Below are positions 33,318-44,192 of a stretch of 64,000 nucleotides of DNA, piece after piece. Location of the stretch: the NCBI GenBank assembly GCA_029532415.1, contig JAQOTA010000047.1, forward strand, positions 558,001 through 622,000, read 5' to 3'. Positions within the stretch are counted from its first letter, which is position 1. Each line of letters starts with the position of its first letter. Origin of the DNA: Marasmius tenuissimus. Lineage: Eukaryota > Basidiomycota > Agaricomycetes > Agaricales > Marasmiaceae. The position numbers and the translations under genes were made by a program. The notes beneath the pieces are model-generated. The model worked only from the letters and a program-made list of their open reading frames with translations, did not search any database and was not told the DNA's origin.

Positions 33318-34646
33318 GTATTCGGATGTGCAGCGTATGTGTTTATTCCGGAAAAGCGTTGAGTTAACAAGTTATCTCCACGTTCAGAACTGATGTCCTT
33401 CATCGGTTTTCAGGAAGGCATGAAAGGATATGTCTTCATGAAGATGTCCAACAATAGTATCTTCAAAAGCGCTACTGCTCTGTTTGATGAAAATTTGTTC
33501 CCGAAGTGTTCTGATAAGAAACCACGAGGCTTTACCCCGGTGGGTGAAATCCCTGAAATACCGCCGGTATTGGGTGAAAATCCCAACTTCTCTTCAGATA
33601 GTGATGATGATTCGTCTGATGACGATCTTTATCCTCCCAAGAACCTTCCAAAGCAATCGGAATCTCCTCATGACGATGATGGAGATGGTCCTATACCTCA
33701 GGGTGAACGTCAACATCCTGATCCTGATCCTCCGTTCCAGCCTCCTAGGCCACCTACACCAGTGGGTGGACAAGAGCAGACTCCGCCGCCAAGGCGTTCA
33801 GGCAGGAAACGGACGGGTACTAAGCAACCTGATAATGTATTCGGTGAACAACGAGACCCAAATAATCCCTCGCGCATTGTGCGTGACATGGAGAAAAATT
33901 CTACATGGAGAGATGCCACAGGTGATAGAGAACCTATGGATCCACCTACTACTCGTAGGAGAGGCAGACCTAGAAAGGTTCCTGGGACTAATCGTGCCAG
34001 TCTGTCTACCATGTGTAACTCCAGGGGGAGTCAGCCTGATAGCTTAGTGCAACAATTATCCCAGGAAGGGGGAGTAGGTTTCGTGATTTATCTGTTAAAT
34101 CAGGCAGTTCCCGTTCACGATGACCTCACTGATATGTCTAACGTTCGAGAGTGGACTCTCCGTGACATACTGAAGCTGCCTGCTGAGCAGCAGAGAGAAT
34201 GGAAGGCCGCTTGCCGCGATGAACTAGAGGCTCTTTGCAAGCGCAAGGTCTCCGAATTGGTTGACCTACCTAAAGGTCGCAAGGCTGTCAAAAACAGATG
34301 GGTGTTTGACGTTAAGTCAGACGGTCGAAAGAAAGCTCGACTTGTTGCCAAGGGTTTCTCTCAGGTCGAAGGTGTTGACTTTGATGAGATCTTCTCACCA
34401 GTTGTGCGGTTTGAAACTGTACGGATGATGCTCGCATTAGCAGCTCTCAAAAACTGGCACATTCAGGCATTGAATGTGTTTCAGACCACAAGGTCGATCT
34501 TTTCTTTATTGACGGTGCCTACAATCCTGCGGACATGTTTACCAAGAATTTGGGTCATGTCAAGTTCTCCGCTTTTAGAGAATATCTTGGACTTGAATTT
34601 TATTCGTCCGAATAGACGCTTCGTGCTCTACTTGTGCCGCACTTAG
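33318..34646 (+). pseudogene. Copia integrase C terminus and truncated reverse transcriptase
   Basis: The frame continues through VFGCAAYVFIPEKR, meets a third TGA at 33360-33362, then [12 protein letters not shown] and a Pro/Asp-rich linker. The RT begins normally ([65 protein letters not shown]) and breaks off at about 34474. The sequence then continues, in another frame, with the far C terminus of Copia RNase H ([15 protein letters not shown]). The catalytic YVDD region and nearly all of RNase H are deleted. Confidence 0.85.
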
Positions 34647-34656
34647 CGAGGGGGAG

Positions 34657-34914
34657 TGTTGAATCCGGACTACCGGATATATGGACCGTTGTATCGGGCC
34701 ACATATATGCTTCAATCGTTTCACTATGATCTATGCTATTCCTAGTCACTCCTGTTATAGAAGATACAGCCACCTCTGTATAGTATATAAGTAGCTCTGT
34801 ATCTACATGCAATACCAGTACTTTTACTACTCTCGTTGCTGCCTCTAAGCCTATCTCCAGGTGAGCTAGTCTGTCCCATGCTGCCACTGCGTGGGCAGGA
34901 CCTCTGCCTCAACA
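34657..34914 (+). repeat. Copia 3' LTR
   Basis: This is preceded by the polypurine tract GCGAGGGGGAG (34646-34656). I find two differences from the 5' LTR. Confidence 0.95.
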
Positions 34915-35085
34915 GGACCCACATTGACAATGGTCACGAATCAACCTGGGGCTCAGTTCACGGAATCTTAAGATTAGCACTAAGATCTGCGTATCGGATG
35001 GGTATTTATACATAGCGTGAACACTTAAAATACAATTTGGAGCAGCTGAACCCAAACGAAGTGCGAGCCCCGGCGGGAAAATCAC

Positions 35086-36491
35086 TTAATCACCTCTCTT
35101 GCTCCTTACATGAGAAAAGACAGAGTTACTTCCTGCAGCCCGTTCTTCAGATCCTTCGTGAAGAGACCCCAAATGAAATGAATATGTTTGCGTTTCGCCA
35201 AACTCCGTTAGCTGTAATCCAGGAGACAGCCTGGCTATAGTCGTCCTACGTCCTGCGGCGCTCCGAGTCCCTACAAGACTTATAGGATCCTCTCCACTGT
35301 TGTAGTCTTGTTCGCCCGACTGGGTTGCTTGTCCTTCAACTGTTACTTCTGCCCCACTGTGCGAATCCGAAGTTCTTCGACGTGACACTAGCCTCAACAA
35401 AGCGGTTACGATGACAAGGCAGTTGCACACTATCAATCCCACAGCAGCCTGACAGCTCACGGCTTCAGTCGAAATATCTTCGTGAGAATGCAAAATACGC
35501 GTACCTGGATGTTGGCCCCATACACGAGTCCTATCACGTTTGCTACGGTCGTGGCAGCTACTTCTCCGCACCCTGCTCCTAACGACAGCAACGTACTTGC
35601 AAACAGAATCAAGATGATTCGACGCTCTGAGGTCGGCAGGGACGCCATCTTGCTGAGGGCATATAGAGGTAAAGCAACGAGGAACAATGAGCATAGTATG
35701 TCCGCTGCATGAATGACGGGAGAAGAAGGTAAATGTCGGAGCCGGGACCAGACTCATAATCAAGTTGTTGACATACCAATGACTTGCGGACCCACAACCT
35801 TCCACCTCTTTCGTGCTGGCCATAGAGTTTCACTTCTCAGAGAATACAACGTCACGGCGTGGTAAGATACGATTGCCGAGCCTACAAAGAAACACCCGAT
35901 CGAAAATGTAAGAGCAGCCGTCCTGAGGCGACCCGTTGGAAGGATGCGAAATATAGAGAGTGACAAAGATATTCGTGAAGCCCTTAGAGTTGGATGGTCA
36001 TGAATTCGGATGCATGAACACCTATCAGCTGGGTACGCACCAGATAGCAGCGAAATTCAGGGCAGCGACGAGGACCTCCGACGTTCCATGTTCTGGCTGT
36101 TTCAGCATCGATTCCTCTCCTAGTCTTTTGATAGCTGGAGTGGCAACGTGAGCCTTTAACGCAAAGTGAAAGGTCCCGGTCCACCCCAAGATTCACCTAA
36201 CGCACGGTTCACCCAGTCCAAGACAACGAATGTCATGAAAAGAAACGTAGCCACGACGACCCACCCATCGTCCCAGGATAGTTTCTTGATACGGATTCGA
36301 CGTGCTAAACGAAATATTGTCGAGAGGATGGCGAAGATGTGGAGAACGGTTATAAAGATGAAGACTAAGGATGAGGCCTCGGGAGCGTTACTGATACCGC
36401 ACAACATGCACAGAGTTAGATACGTACCCTCCCTCTGCTATTCAGCCAGAGTGCGAAATTGTTCTGGGGTAAAAGAGGAACCGCCACTCAT
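35086..36491 (-). pseudogene. Seven-helix membrane protein copy B, premature stop in exon 1
   Basis: This is collinear with copy A at 18373-19842, with matching exons: FIFITVLHIFAIL, STIFRLARRIRIKKLSWDD, SRISLSLSIFRILPTGRL, ERRIILILFASTLLSL, VGLIVCNCLVIVTALLRLVSRR and the polar tail. Exon 1 (MSGGSSFTPEQFRTLAE) meets TAG where copy A continues with Tyr-Gln. The later exons I checked remain open. It is therefore probably a recent pseudogene unless another start or exon is used. Confidence 0.65.
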
Positions 36492-37225
36492 GAGGGAATT
36501 GGAGCTGAGGAAGATCGAGAAGTATGAGTCGCAGTATAGTATACGAATCTCTGGAAAGCGAAGACGTTTAGCATCGAAAAGACACCTATTTAAGATGATA
36601 GGAATCGTGGGAATGGTGCACCTCCTTGATAGGCCTTCGATATTCAATATTCAATGTCCACAGGTCTGACACTCAACATTCCTCGAGGACGATGACTTAG
36701 GTGCGCCAGGTGTTCGGGCGTGAATACACCAGTTAATCGGTTCGATGCATGCCAGAGGATCGTAGCAGGGTCGACTCATTTTCCACCCCTGTTCATTTGA
36801 TGCTTTCCGCCGGTTAGAACTTGAAAGGACTCGAGGACGATAGGAATAGCTACAGGCCAGGCTCGTACCTTGGCACAATAGAACTATGTAGCGGCGAAGG
36901 AGTAAATACGGAGATTTGATCAAGTCTGAGCGCACGCACCAGTGAACAGACTTGTCAATGCAAAGTTTACATCTGAACGGGTGCCGCGTTCACCTTTGTG
37001 AAACTAGATACGTAAGTAAGGCCTCTTCGTTCAGCCTCAACAGCATTCTGCTATGTAGAATTTCAGAACCCAAATGGGTCATAGCGGAGCTAGCAGATTT
37101 CTGTGAAGTGTCAGAATGCTACTCGGTGACTGGGCATGATGGAGGTCAAAGGCAAAGGTCTTCAAAACAAACTCGTGGCTCTTTCTTTGCTCCACGATTG
37201 CCCTGGCGATGCCCGAAGAGTAATT
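36492..37225. other. Upstream region of seven-helix copy B
   Basis: No convincing gene is seen. It shares blocks with 20390-20700 (for example CATGATGGAGGTCAA near 37135 and 20680), confirming block duplication. Confidence 0.35.
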
Positions 37226-37299
37226 GGCTAACTAGCCCAGTTGGTTGGAGTGTCGCGCTAATAACGCGAAGGTGTTGAGTTCGATCCACACGTTGGCCG
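37226..37299 (+). tRNA. tRNA-Ile(AAT)-like sequence, degenerate
   Basis: Acceptor GGCTAAC/GTTGGCC and anticodon stem TCGCG/CGCGA with loop CTAATAA (anticodon AAT) are well formed, and the T loop TTCGATC is normal. The D stem (GCCC/GAGT) and T stem (TTGAG/CACAC) contain mismatches. It occupies the same relative position as 20799-20872 beside the other seven-helix copy. Confidence 0.5.
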
Positions 37300-37617
37300 A
37301 ACCCAATATTTTGGGCCCCCCATTTTCCTCAAAGGCCTGCAGCAAGCACCGCCGGTGACCCCAGAAGTGCCTGAGCTATTATGAATTGGAGGCGGGCGCA
37401 TAGCTGAGAACATCTTGCTCACCGGTACTGGCCAAAGCTGCGCCCACACGGATCCACATGGCGCACTAGAGTACGAACGGGGCTTTGTTATCACCTTTCT
37501 CAAGTAAAAAAAAGTAAAAGCGTTATCTACATAGCATTGACATTGGTTGGTCCTCGTTAGTCATTCGTCAGGGTGAGCTGTGAAATAGATACCTTACACT
37601 ATGTACCGATACAACGC

Positions 37618-39369
37618 CTACACCTCGATCAGCCCCACTGGGTCCCTGATAACAAGTCCTCCCGTAACCAGATTCCTCACCGCATCCAGCACACTCTCAT
37701 TTGCTAGTCTGAACCTTCCTTCCTCCCCGAACCGGACCTCTTCCAAACGAACAGTATCTGAAGACGAAGGTTGTTTCTGTCGTGACGAGAGCATCTTCAC
37801 GATGGCTGCATTGGTATCCTCGTCTACTGAAACGTCAGTAAGTCGAAGTAGCTGGAGGTGTGGCATTATTGTCCCTTCCGAGCCATCGTCCTCCACTTCC
37901 AAAACTTTCATGATACGCTGGGAAGTGAGTCTTGACTCTGAAAAGCCACCGATACCGAGCTGACAAATACGCTGTAGTTCGGGTATCTTCAGAATCTCGA
38001 CTATAATGTTGTAGTCAGCGGCCACAATCTTAAAGTCTTCGACGGTACACTGCGAACGACAGAGAAGACGATGGATGCTTGTGCACAGGGAATCAGTGCT
38101 GTCTGCAACGATGTGGAGAGCCCGCAGGGAGGGTAACGTCACGGAATCCAACAGGCGATAAATGGATTCCAGTGACTGCGGGCAAGTCAATTTGAGGGTG
38201 TGGAGACGCTCGAGAGTTTGTGGTGAGGATAACTCCGTATCATGCGTGAACCCAAACGAGCGAAGGTGACATTCCTCGACGTTGACCATGAGAGGTAGGA
38301 CCGTCTCAAAATTTTCCCAGATGTCCGAGTCCATCAGATCGGAGGAATCGGAATCGTCGTCGTCGGTGGCGTCGCCCAGAGACGCAAAATGGGTGATCTG
38401 ACTCCAAGGGAATAGGGAAGCGAGGTGTGAAACGACATCACAATCACCGGAAAGAGTGAGGTTCACCAGAGCAGGGCAATCGCGGAATACGGACAAAATC
38501 GTGCTGGTTTCGTCTTCGGTGAACCAACCATCGCTCTCGAAGTTGACGCGTAGCGTCGACAGGGCGGGGAAGAGTCCACTGTATGGTGCTAGCCAAGAGA
38601 GCCCCTCTATGTCAGCTCGTATCGTGGCTTGGCTCCACCGAAACGTGCTTGAGCATAAGAGGGACACGGCTTTCTCCGTGCAAGAGTGTTCGAACCATGA
38701 TACGAGGAGTGGCTGATCTCGTGAGCGCTGCAGCATCAACGACAGACGCCTCTCCACTAGCGCATCTGGTAGCTTGCCTTCTCCTTCCGTCCAATTCATA
38801 TCGATGGCTGTCCAGAGGGCGGGGAGAGAAACAACCAAGTTCCTCCATCCCCGGCACACTTGACTGAGAACCCAGGGACACTTGTCGATATCGAGAGTCG
38901 ATGAACTGTCTGGAAACTGAGACGTATACTCCAGCCTTGCGTTGATATTCGCATCTTCTTCGACGCAGAGTTCGAATATGATCCTGAGGATCTCAATTGG
39001 AAGACGGCGATAGGGGCTGAGGGCAGAGCGGTACGCTGATAATCGTGCGTCGGTGTCATTCTTCTTCTTCTCGAAAGCTTCTAAGCTGGCTCTCAGTCGC
39101 GCTATCTCGTTGTCGAGAGCGGCAGAGATACGTCGGAGGTCGTCATATTCCCTCTGAAGAGCGCTCTGCTCTGATAGTGTTGGAGGATTGTTCGACAGAG
39201 AGAGAGAATCCACGAAACCGGATGGTTCAACAAGGGCATCATCCGAGTGGGTTCCTACAACATGGCCGCAGCGGTTGCACGTATAGAGTGTACAAGGCTC
39301 ATTAGCCTGTTCATAGATAAGTCTGATGCAGAAAAGTGAAGAAATTGACACACAAACCATGGAATTCAT
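37618..39369 (-). CDS. F-box domain protein (copy 1)
   Basis: The frame is 583 codons. The N-terminal segment has a CNRCGHVVG zinc-like pair, then a coiled coil (residues about 68-110, LQREYDDLRRISAALDNEIA). The F-box follows at about 118-190: RLPIEILRIIFELCVEED, then WVLSQVCRGWRNLVVSLPAL. The rest is a long region of leucine-rich strand/helix character typical of agaricomycete F-box proteins, which usually recruit substrates to SCF ubiquitin ligases. The proposed start at 39369 lies in a weak context, and an intron in the first 25 codons is possible because homology with the other F-box gene begins at the Cys pair. Its paralogue is at 42318-44015. Confidence 0.75.
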   Translation of the reverse strand: MNSMVCVSISSLFCIRLIYEQANEPCTLYTCNRCGHVVGTHSDDALVEPSGFVDSLSLSNNPPTLSEQSALQREYDDLRRISAALDNEIARLRASLEAFEKKKNDTDARLSAYRSALSPYRRLPIEILRIIFELCVEEDANINARLEYTSQFPDSSSTLDIDKCPWVLSQVCRGWRNLVVSLPALWTAIDMNWTEGEGKLPDALVERRLSLMLQRSRDQPLLVSWFEHSCTEKAVSLLCSSTFRWSQATIRADIEGLSWLAPYSGLFPALSTLRVNFESDGWFTEDETSTILSVFRDCPALVNLTLSGDCDVVSHLASLFPWSQITHFASLGDATDDDDSDSSDLMDSDIWENFETVLPLMVNVEECHLRSFGFTHDTELSSPQTLERLHTLKLTCPQSLESIYRLLDSVTLPSLRALHIVADSTDSLCTSIHRLLCRSQCTVEDFKIVAADYNIIVEILKIPELQRICQLGIGGFSESRLTSQRIMKVLEVEDDGSEGTIMPHLQLLRLTDVSVDEDTNAAIVKMLSSRQKQPSSSDTVRLEEVRFGEEGRFRLANESVLDAVRNLVTGGLVIRDPVGLIEV

Positions 39370-39764
39370 TTATCAAGGTAAAAACAAGGCAGATTTTGGT
39401 GCTGATGGTTATTGGGTCGAACTGGCTGGTGGAAGCACGTTACAAAGAGAGGCATGGAGGAAGGGAGGCAATAATTGTATGGACCTGTGTGGACAAACGC
39501 CGCGTGAGGCTGTCAGATTTCGGACCTTTCAAGTTTCTTCGGAGTTATTCGGCACCACGAGGGAATTGTGGGCCCAAGTAGGGCTAAGTGCAAATCGACG
39601 GGTCCACTTTGCTTCGATATGGCGTACTCAGTAGATGCTGGTCAAGAAAACCCAAACTGGGTTCAAAATTTAAAAGAAATGACTCAAAGAAACTATCCAT
39701 GTCATACAGTATCCAAAGCATACAGTCAACCCAACTATCCCCCAAGGCTCGCCTAACGCAGTAC
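39370..39764. other. Intergenic, F-box copy 1 to pectate lyase A
   Basis: Nothing recognisable is seen. Short open frames lack motifs. Confidence 0.4.
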
Positions 39765-41189
39765 TCAGAAAGTCAAAGTTTGACCAGCATTCGCCGTAAC
39801 CGACGACTTCACGCTTCCCGTAGACAGCAAGCTGTACTGGTAGGGTGCAGTGTTAAAATCTCCAGCGGGAGCCGTGTTAGTTCCTCCACCAAAGTCGTTG
39901 CCACGGGCGACCGCGAACCCACCGCTGGTCGAGTAGAGGGGTTTCTTGGGGGCTGCGGGGGAGAGAAAGGGCGGATTTGAGCACAGCGAACTTGAATGGG
40001 GTAAAATTTAACGTACCAGTCCAAACGTTGTTCTCAACGAGCAATTGAGCCCCGACACGGGTGTTTATTCCGTCACTGCAGTTTTCATAATAGTTATTGT
40101 AGATATGACCATGACCTGAACAGTGAAGGCACTTCAGCCGCGAAGAAAGAGAATTTTTGGATCGGACAACTCACCGAATCGGAAGGAAGGGGTCCTGGAT
40201 CCGATGTTCGTAAAGTAGTTGCCAACATAGGTGACGGTCATGGCGACGTCCTCAGTATTGGTGTCTGCAGCACCAACGAGGGATCCCTGAGCAAGCATTC
40301 AAACCTTCGTTAAATATACGACCATAATAAGATCGGCACAGGTCGACACACCTTAGCGTGGTTTGAGAGCTTGCTGTTCGAGACGGTAATGCCGGTGACG
40401 GCGTGGGTGATGTCCAGAAGACCATCGTAGCTTTCATAACGCATTAGTAACTGTATCCGCACGGATGAGCGCGACGTCTTACTAGTCCTGAATGCGGAAA
40501 ACCAATTTCAGTATCTCGTTCACGGATTGAACGAACCGATACCGCATACCTTGTCATGATCCCTATCACTCGACAAATCGACATGATCGATCCAAACCTG
40601 GCTGGATGACTGAACGCCAATGGCGTCCCCAGCGCTTGCGAGCACCTTGGACACCTTCACGTTTCGGATGATGACATTCTTGACGCCAGCTACCCCAAAG
40701 CCAACACCATTCAGTTGAGAGCCCTTGGCACCGAGAACGGAGGTGTTGGATCCAACCCGGACGGCAGTGTTACCTGTGATAGTACCTATGGTTTAGGAAG
40801 AGGAAGGACGTAAGCATAAGACACAAACGAGCAAGGACGGTGAGACGACATACCGGAGATGATAACGATCTTCTTTGCATCTCCTGCAACTGCGCTTTGG
40901 AGAGCAGCCAAGGTGGTGACGGTGGTCACTGTTCCTCCTGATCCACCGGTAGTGCTGACAGTAGATATGTTAGGCTGAAATATAAAAGCGGTAAATCTGT
41001 GTCGAAGTCACATACCCCCCGTTCATACCCGCATAGCCAACAGTGGCAACATCATTCACACCAGCACGTTTTTCGAGCGGGGAAGCCTACAGGGAAACTC
41101 GTCAACAAAACACGAGGTCGGTAGAAAGTACCTCTATGACAGACCGAAACGACAGCAATGAGACCGACGATGGACGCGAACCACTTCAT
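39765..41189 (-). CDS. Secreted PL1-family pectate lyase (copy A)
   Basis: This is a multi-exon gene from ATG 41189 to TGA 39767-39765. The first exon encodes a signal peptide (MKWFASIVGLIAVVS), continuing after an intron with ASPLEKR, a Kex2-type processing site. Family motifs follow: ALQSAVAGDAKKIVIISG-type and VLGAKGSQLNG strands, VWIDHVDLSSD with calcium-binding Asp, SLVGAADTNTED, then the catalytic-Arg region near FRFG|GHIYNNYYE and RVGAQLLVENN. PL1 enzymes cleave polygalacturonate by beta-elimination and act outside the cell on plant pectin. A micro-exon of 5 nt (40483-40487) encodes part of Asp-Tyr. The donor of the first intron (GTCTGT) is unusual. TATAAAAG lies 55 nt upstream. All junctions I followed keep the frame. 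Confidence 0.8.
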
Positions 41190-41243
41190 TGGGAGAGAAA
41201 GACTACAGTCGAGTCTGCCGTCTCCCTGTCAACGTAAACTACG

Positions 41244-41251
41244 CTTTTATA
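41244..41251 (-). promoter_or_regulatory. TATA box of pectate lyase A
   Basis: TATAAAAG on the minus strand, 55 nt upstream of ATG 41189. Confidence 0.55.
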
Positions 41252-42317
41252 CCTCTCAGAGTAGACGGTCGTCGCGATTAGTCCAGGGTTGATCCTTTCA
41301 TTATCCCTTGCGACTCTCTTTTCCTCAACACCGGCCCGTCGGCGCGGCTTCACCCCCTTCCCAACCTCAAGAGTATTGAAAGATCGGATAGATGAGTGAA
41401 TGCGATGATAGAAGATGGCTTGGGGAGCTGGTGGAGTTGAGACAACACAACCCATATGGATGGGCCGTGTGCGAGTCCTTGTGACTGGCTGAAAGGTGTT
41501 GAACGTCCATAGATGCCAGGTCATACGGAGTGGTGCACGTACTAGAGTCCAATGTTCCATGAAACTATTCTCCGAGCATCTTTCCATCTTTGTCCCGGGT
41601 ACAAGGATCATAGGCTTGGCGCGTTGCCGTGAGGTAGACTGAGTAAGGTCAAAAGGAAAGGTCATTATTCTCAATGGGTGCTGTCTCTTCTCCGAATTGC
41701 GTCCGAGCTGTGCTACCCATCAAATCCAAGTCGCAGCGACCCGAGTGAATAGAAATTTGCATTGGTTGAGTCCCAAGCACGTATGGCGTGAAGTCTAAGC
41801 ACCCCGATGCTCGAGTCAGTCATGGCCGAATTGAGAGAACACGCAACTTACACACACACAGGATCCTGTATACCCCAACAGCACACCAATATGACCACGC
41901 ACCCGTGTCACCGGGGTGGTCCTCATCTCCTGCAACGAAACCAGCGAGTCAGGCCCCACGTATCGATACACACGTCATCCGAAATCTTACCGAGTTTTTT
42001 GAATCAAAGCTGTGCATCGCAACCTTCGATTCAAGAGGGAGGCTCGAAACTTGGCCCAAATGATGCCCGGAGGTGGAACAACCGCTCGAAAGCTAGAAAT
42101 TGGGTCGTTTCCACCTTATTTGACTTGAGACGGGAAGGCCGCAATTCTCGTACTCGTGCTCGAGAGGGCCCGAATGACCGTCTAGAAGAAAGCCTACTTG
42201 GGGCTTCCATTCATTCAAAAGACCCTAGATATACAGCCGTGACGTGAAGTGATAAGACTAGGGTAGTAGCACCTGTGAATGCGTCAGAAGAGTCCAAGTT
42301 CAAACAGAGACAACGCA
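41252..42317. other. Pectate lyase A promoter and intergenic DNA
   Basis: 41260-41700 is similar to 48215-48760 upstream of pectate lyase B (shared GTTGATCCTTTCATT and other blocks), so the promoter was duplicated with the gene. The rest, 41700-42317, shows nothing recognisable. Confidence 0.4.
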
Positions 42318-44015
42318 CTACAAGATCGCCTTTCCCTTCGCGTCCCGGACAACAAGACCCCCCGCAATCAACTCCTTTATCGCATTTACCGCGTTGTCAT
42401 CTTCAAAAACAGAGTCCTCGACATCCATCAGAGTTACCTTACGAAGACATGCATCCGGATTCGGATGAGCCCTACGAGAGGCAAGCATGTCAACCAGGGT
42501 CCGTTCTGTCCAACGTCGAAGTCCAGCAAGATAGATTCTCCTCAGTTGGGGGAACAAGACCTCGGGAGCCCCATTGGTTTGAGGTGAATCCGCCCGACGA
42601 AGTAGGGTCACGATATCATCAGAGACACTGCGGTGGTCTCCTGTTTCTGGACACCTAGGTCCGCTGATGAGCAGGTCCTGAACTCCCTGTATCTCGCGAA
42701 GACTGAGAAGCTCGATGAGAGTATCATCGTTGATACCCATGAGACCAAGGATAGCGAGAGTACAGGCGGACCGTTTGAGAAAACGCGTAACGATCGATTG
42801 GATGTCATCTGCTTCGAGAGGAAAGACTTGGAACGATGTCAATGCGGGTAATGTTACTGAGTCCAGGAAAGCGGCGATCGAGTCGGGGGACGAAGCGGCG
42901 AAGAGTTTGAGGGATTGGAGGTGGGCAAGGGTGAAGGGAATCGATAGTGCAGGGATATGGCTGAGATCATGATCAAAGCTGAACGACTGAATGAAGCATT
43001 TATGAATGTTGTCCATAAGTGGTAGTATCTCGTGTAAATCCGGCCATACGATCATCTCCCGTTCGTAGGAATTGTTGCTTGCTAGTGTAAGATCACGTAT
43101 CTGTTCCCAAGGAACGAGCGTCGCGAGATGAGGGTGAATGTCGGAACTACTCGAGAGATAGACCTTGGTTAGAGCAGGTGCATCTTCCCAGAGAGAGAAC
43201 ATTGAAGCACCCTCTTCTTCATCAAGCCAGTCGGGGTCTTCTTCAAAATAGAGGCGAAGTCTTGACAAGGCGGTGAATGACGTGGTGGTAAATGCCAACA
43301 AGTCGAATCCGACTGTACTGGCGCGTATTGTCGCACATTTCCAACGGGCGGAGCACGAGCCTAGAAGGCGAAGGACGGACGGGTCCACAGAGGAGTCCTC
43401 AAACCACGAGATGTAGAGCGGTTGGTCGCGAGAACGTTCTAGAGTCAACGCCAACCGCCATCTCATCAGATCAATCTCCGGCTTCTCCTTTCTTACAACA
43501 CAGTTGATATTGATCGCCGTCCAAAGCTTAGGCAAAGAAAGGGCCAAGTTCCTCCATCTCTGACAAACTTGACTCAGAGCCCACAGACTATGGTCAAGGT
43601 CCAGTGTCGAAGGGCCGCCATTTTGCCAGTCCGTTTTGCCCGATCCCTCCACAAGATTCACGTCTCCTTCCACGCAGAAATTGAATATTCCGGTCAAGAT
43701 CTCGTTTGGAAGTTGGCGTATGGGATGCCGCACTGATTTGCAAATCCACATGCGTGTCCCGACCTGTCGTCTCTTCTCCTCGATGAGCTCTAGACTTGTT
43801 CTCAGCCGTGCGATCTCCGAGTCGAGGGATGCCTGAAGTTTGGCGAGATGTTTCCCTTCTTTCTCGAGTAGACCGAGTTCCGACAACAAAGGGGAATCGT
43901 TGCATTTGGAGAATGTTTCAATATTGGAAGAGGATGACGGTATTTTCTCGGTTGTTCGCTCGTCAACGACGTGCCCGCAAAGGTGGCAGGCATAAGGCGA
44001 AGTGGATGCAAGTTC
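42318..44015 (-). CDS. F-box domain protein (copy 2)
   Basis: The open frame runs upstream to a probable 3' splice site at about 44015, so the start lies in an unresolved small upstream exon near 44050. The N-terminal Cys motif CHLCGHVVDE is followed by a coiled coil (LEKEGKHLAKLQASLDSEIA), then the F-box (QLPNEILTGIFNFCVEGD, WALSQVCQRWRNLALSLPKLW) and a long leucine-rich region. The C terminus has ERTLVDMLASRR, shared with the remnant at 17.9 kb. It is divergently paired with the helical-bundle gene at 44600, with about 580 bp between them. This arrangement is also seen in the broken pair flanking the KDZ element. Confidence 0.75.
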   Translation of the reverse strand, partial: ELASTSPYACHLCGHVVDERTTEKIPSSSSNIETFSKCNDSPLLSELGLLEKEGKHLAKLQASLDSEIARLRTSLELIEEKRRQVGTRMWICKSVRHPIRQLPNEILTGIFNFCVEGDVNLVEGSGKTDWQNGGPSTLDLDHSLWALSQVCQRWRNLALSLPKLWTAININCVVRKEKPEIDLMRWRLALTLERSRDQPLYISWFEDSSVDPSVLRLLGSCSARWKCATIRASTVGFDLLAFTTTSFTALSRLRLYFEEDPDWLDEEEGASMFSLWEDAPALTKVYLSSSSDIHPHLATLVPWEQIRDLTLASNNSYEREMIVWPDLHEILPLMDNIHKCFIQSFSFDHDLSHIPALSIPFTLAHLQSLKLFAASSPDSIAAFLDSVTLPALTSFQVFPLEADDIQSIVTRFLKRSACTLAILGLMGINDDTLIELLSLREIQGVQDLLISGPRCPETGDHRSVSDDIVTLLRRADSPQTNGAPEVLFPQLRRIYLAGLRRWTERTLVDMLASRRAHPNPDACLRKVTLMDVEDSVFEDDNAVNAIKELIAGGLVVRDAKGKAIL

Positions 44016-44192
44016 CTAGGGTTGCAAGAACATCAACAACATCTCAATGAGGCGCATCAGAGGCGCGTGTAGGCGAGCGCACCATAGGACTTGGGTTGCG
44101 GAAACAAGGTCAGGCTGAAGTCAACTAAAAGTGAAAACAAAAGCCGTTCAATGGACCAAGCGTGTCACGTTTCGCATCACAAGGTCGCGTGA

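Larger units (their letters stand above)
29903..34914 (+). mobile_element. Ty1/Copia LTR retrotransposon with internal deletion
   Basis: 258-bp LTRs at 29903-30160 and 34657-34914 (TG...CA, two differences seen) are flanked by the 5-bp TSD GGACC (29898-29902 and 34915-34919). The internal order gag, protease, integrase, reverse transcriptase is that of Ty1/Copia. Most of RT and RNase H is missing. The remaining frame is interrupted by three TGA codons. It cannot encode its own replication but may be mobilised by relatives, as the LTRs are almost identical. Confidence 0.9.

Noticed and set aside
11349..33362. TGA recoding (stop-codon readthrough or selenocysteine) in retrotransposons
   Set aside because: TGA is used as an ordinary stop in the accessory gene and pectate lyase A, and the affected sites are CpG-type Arg codons. 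Mutation is the simpler explanation.
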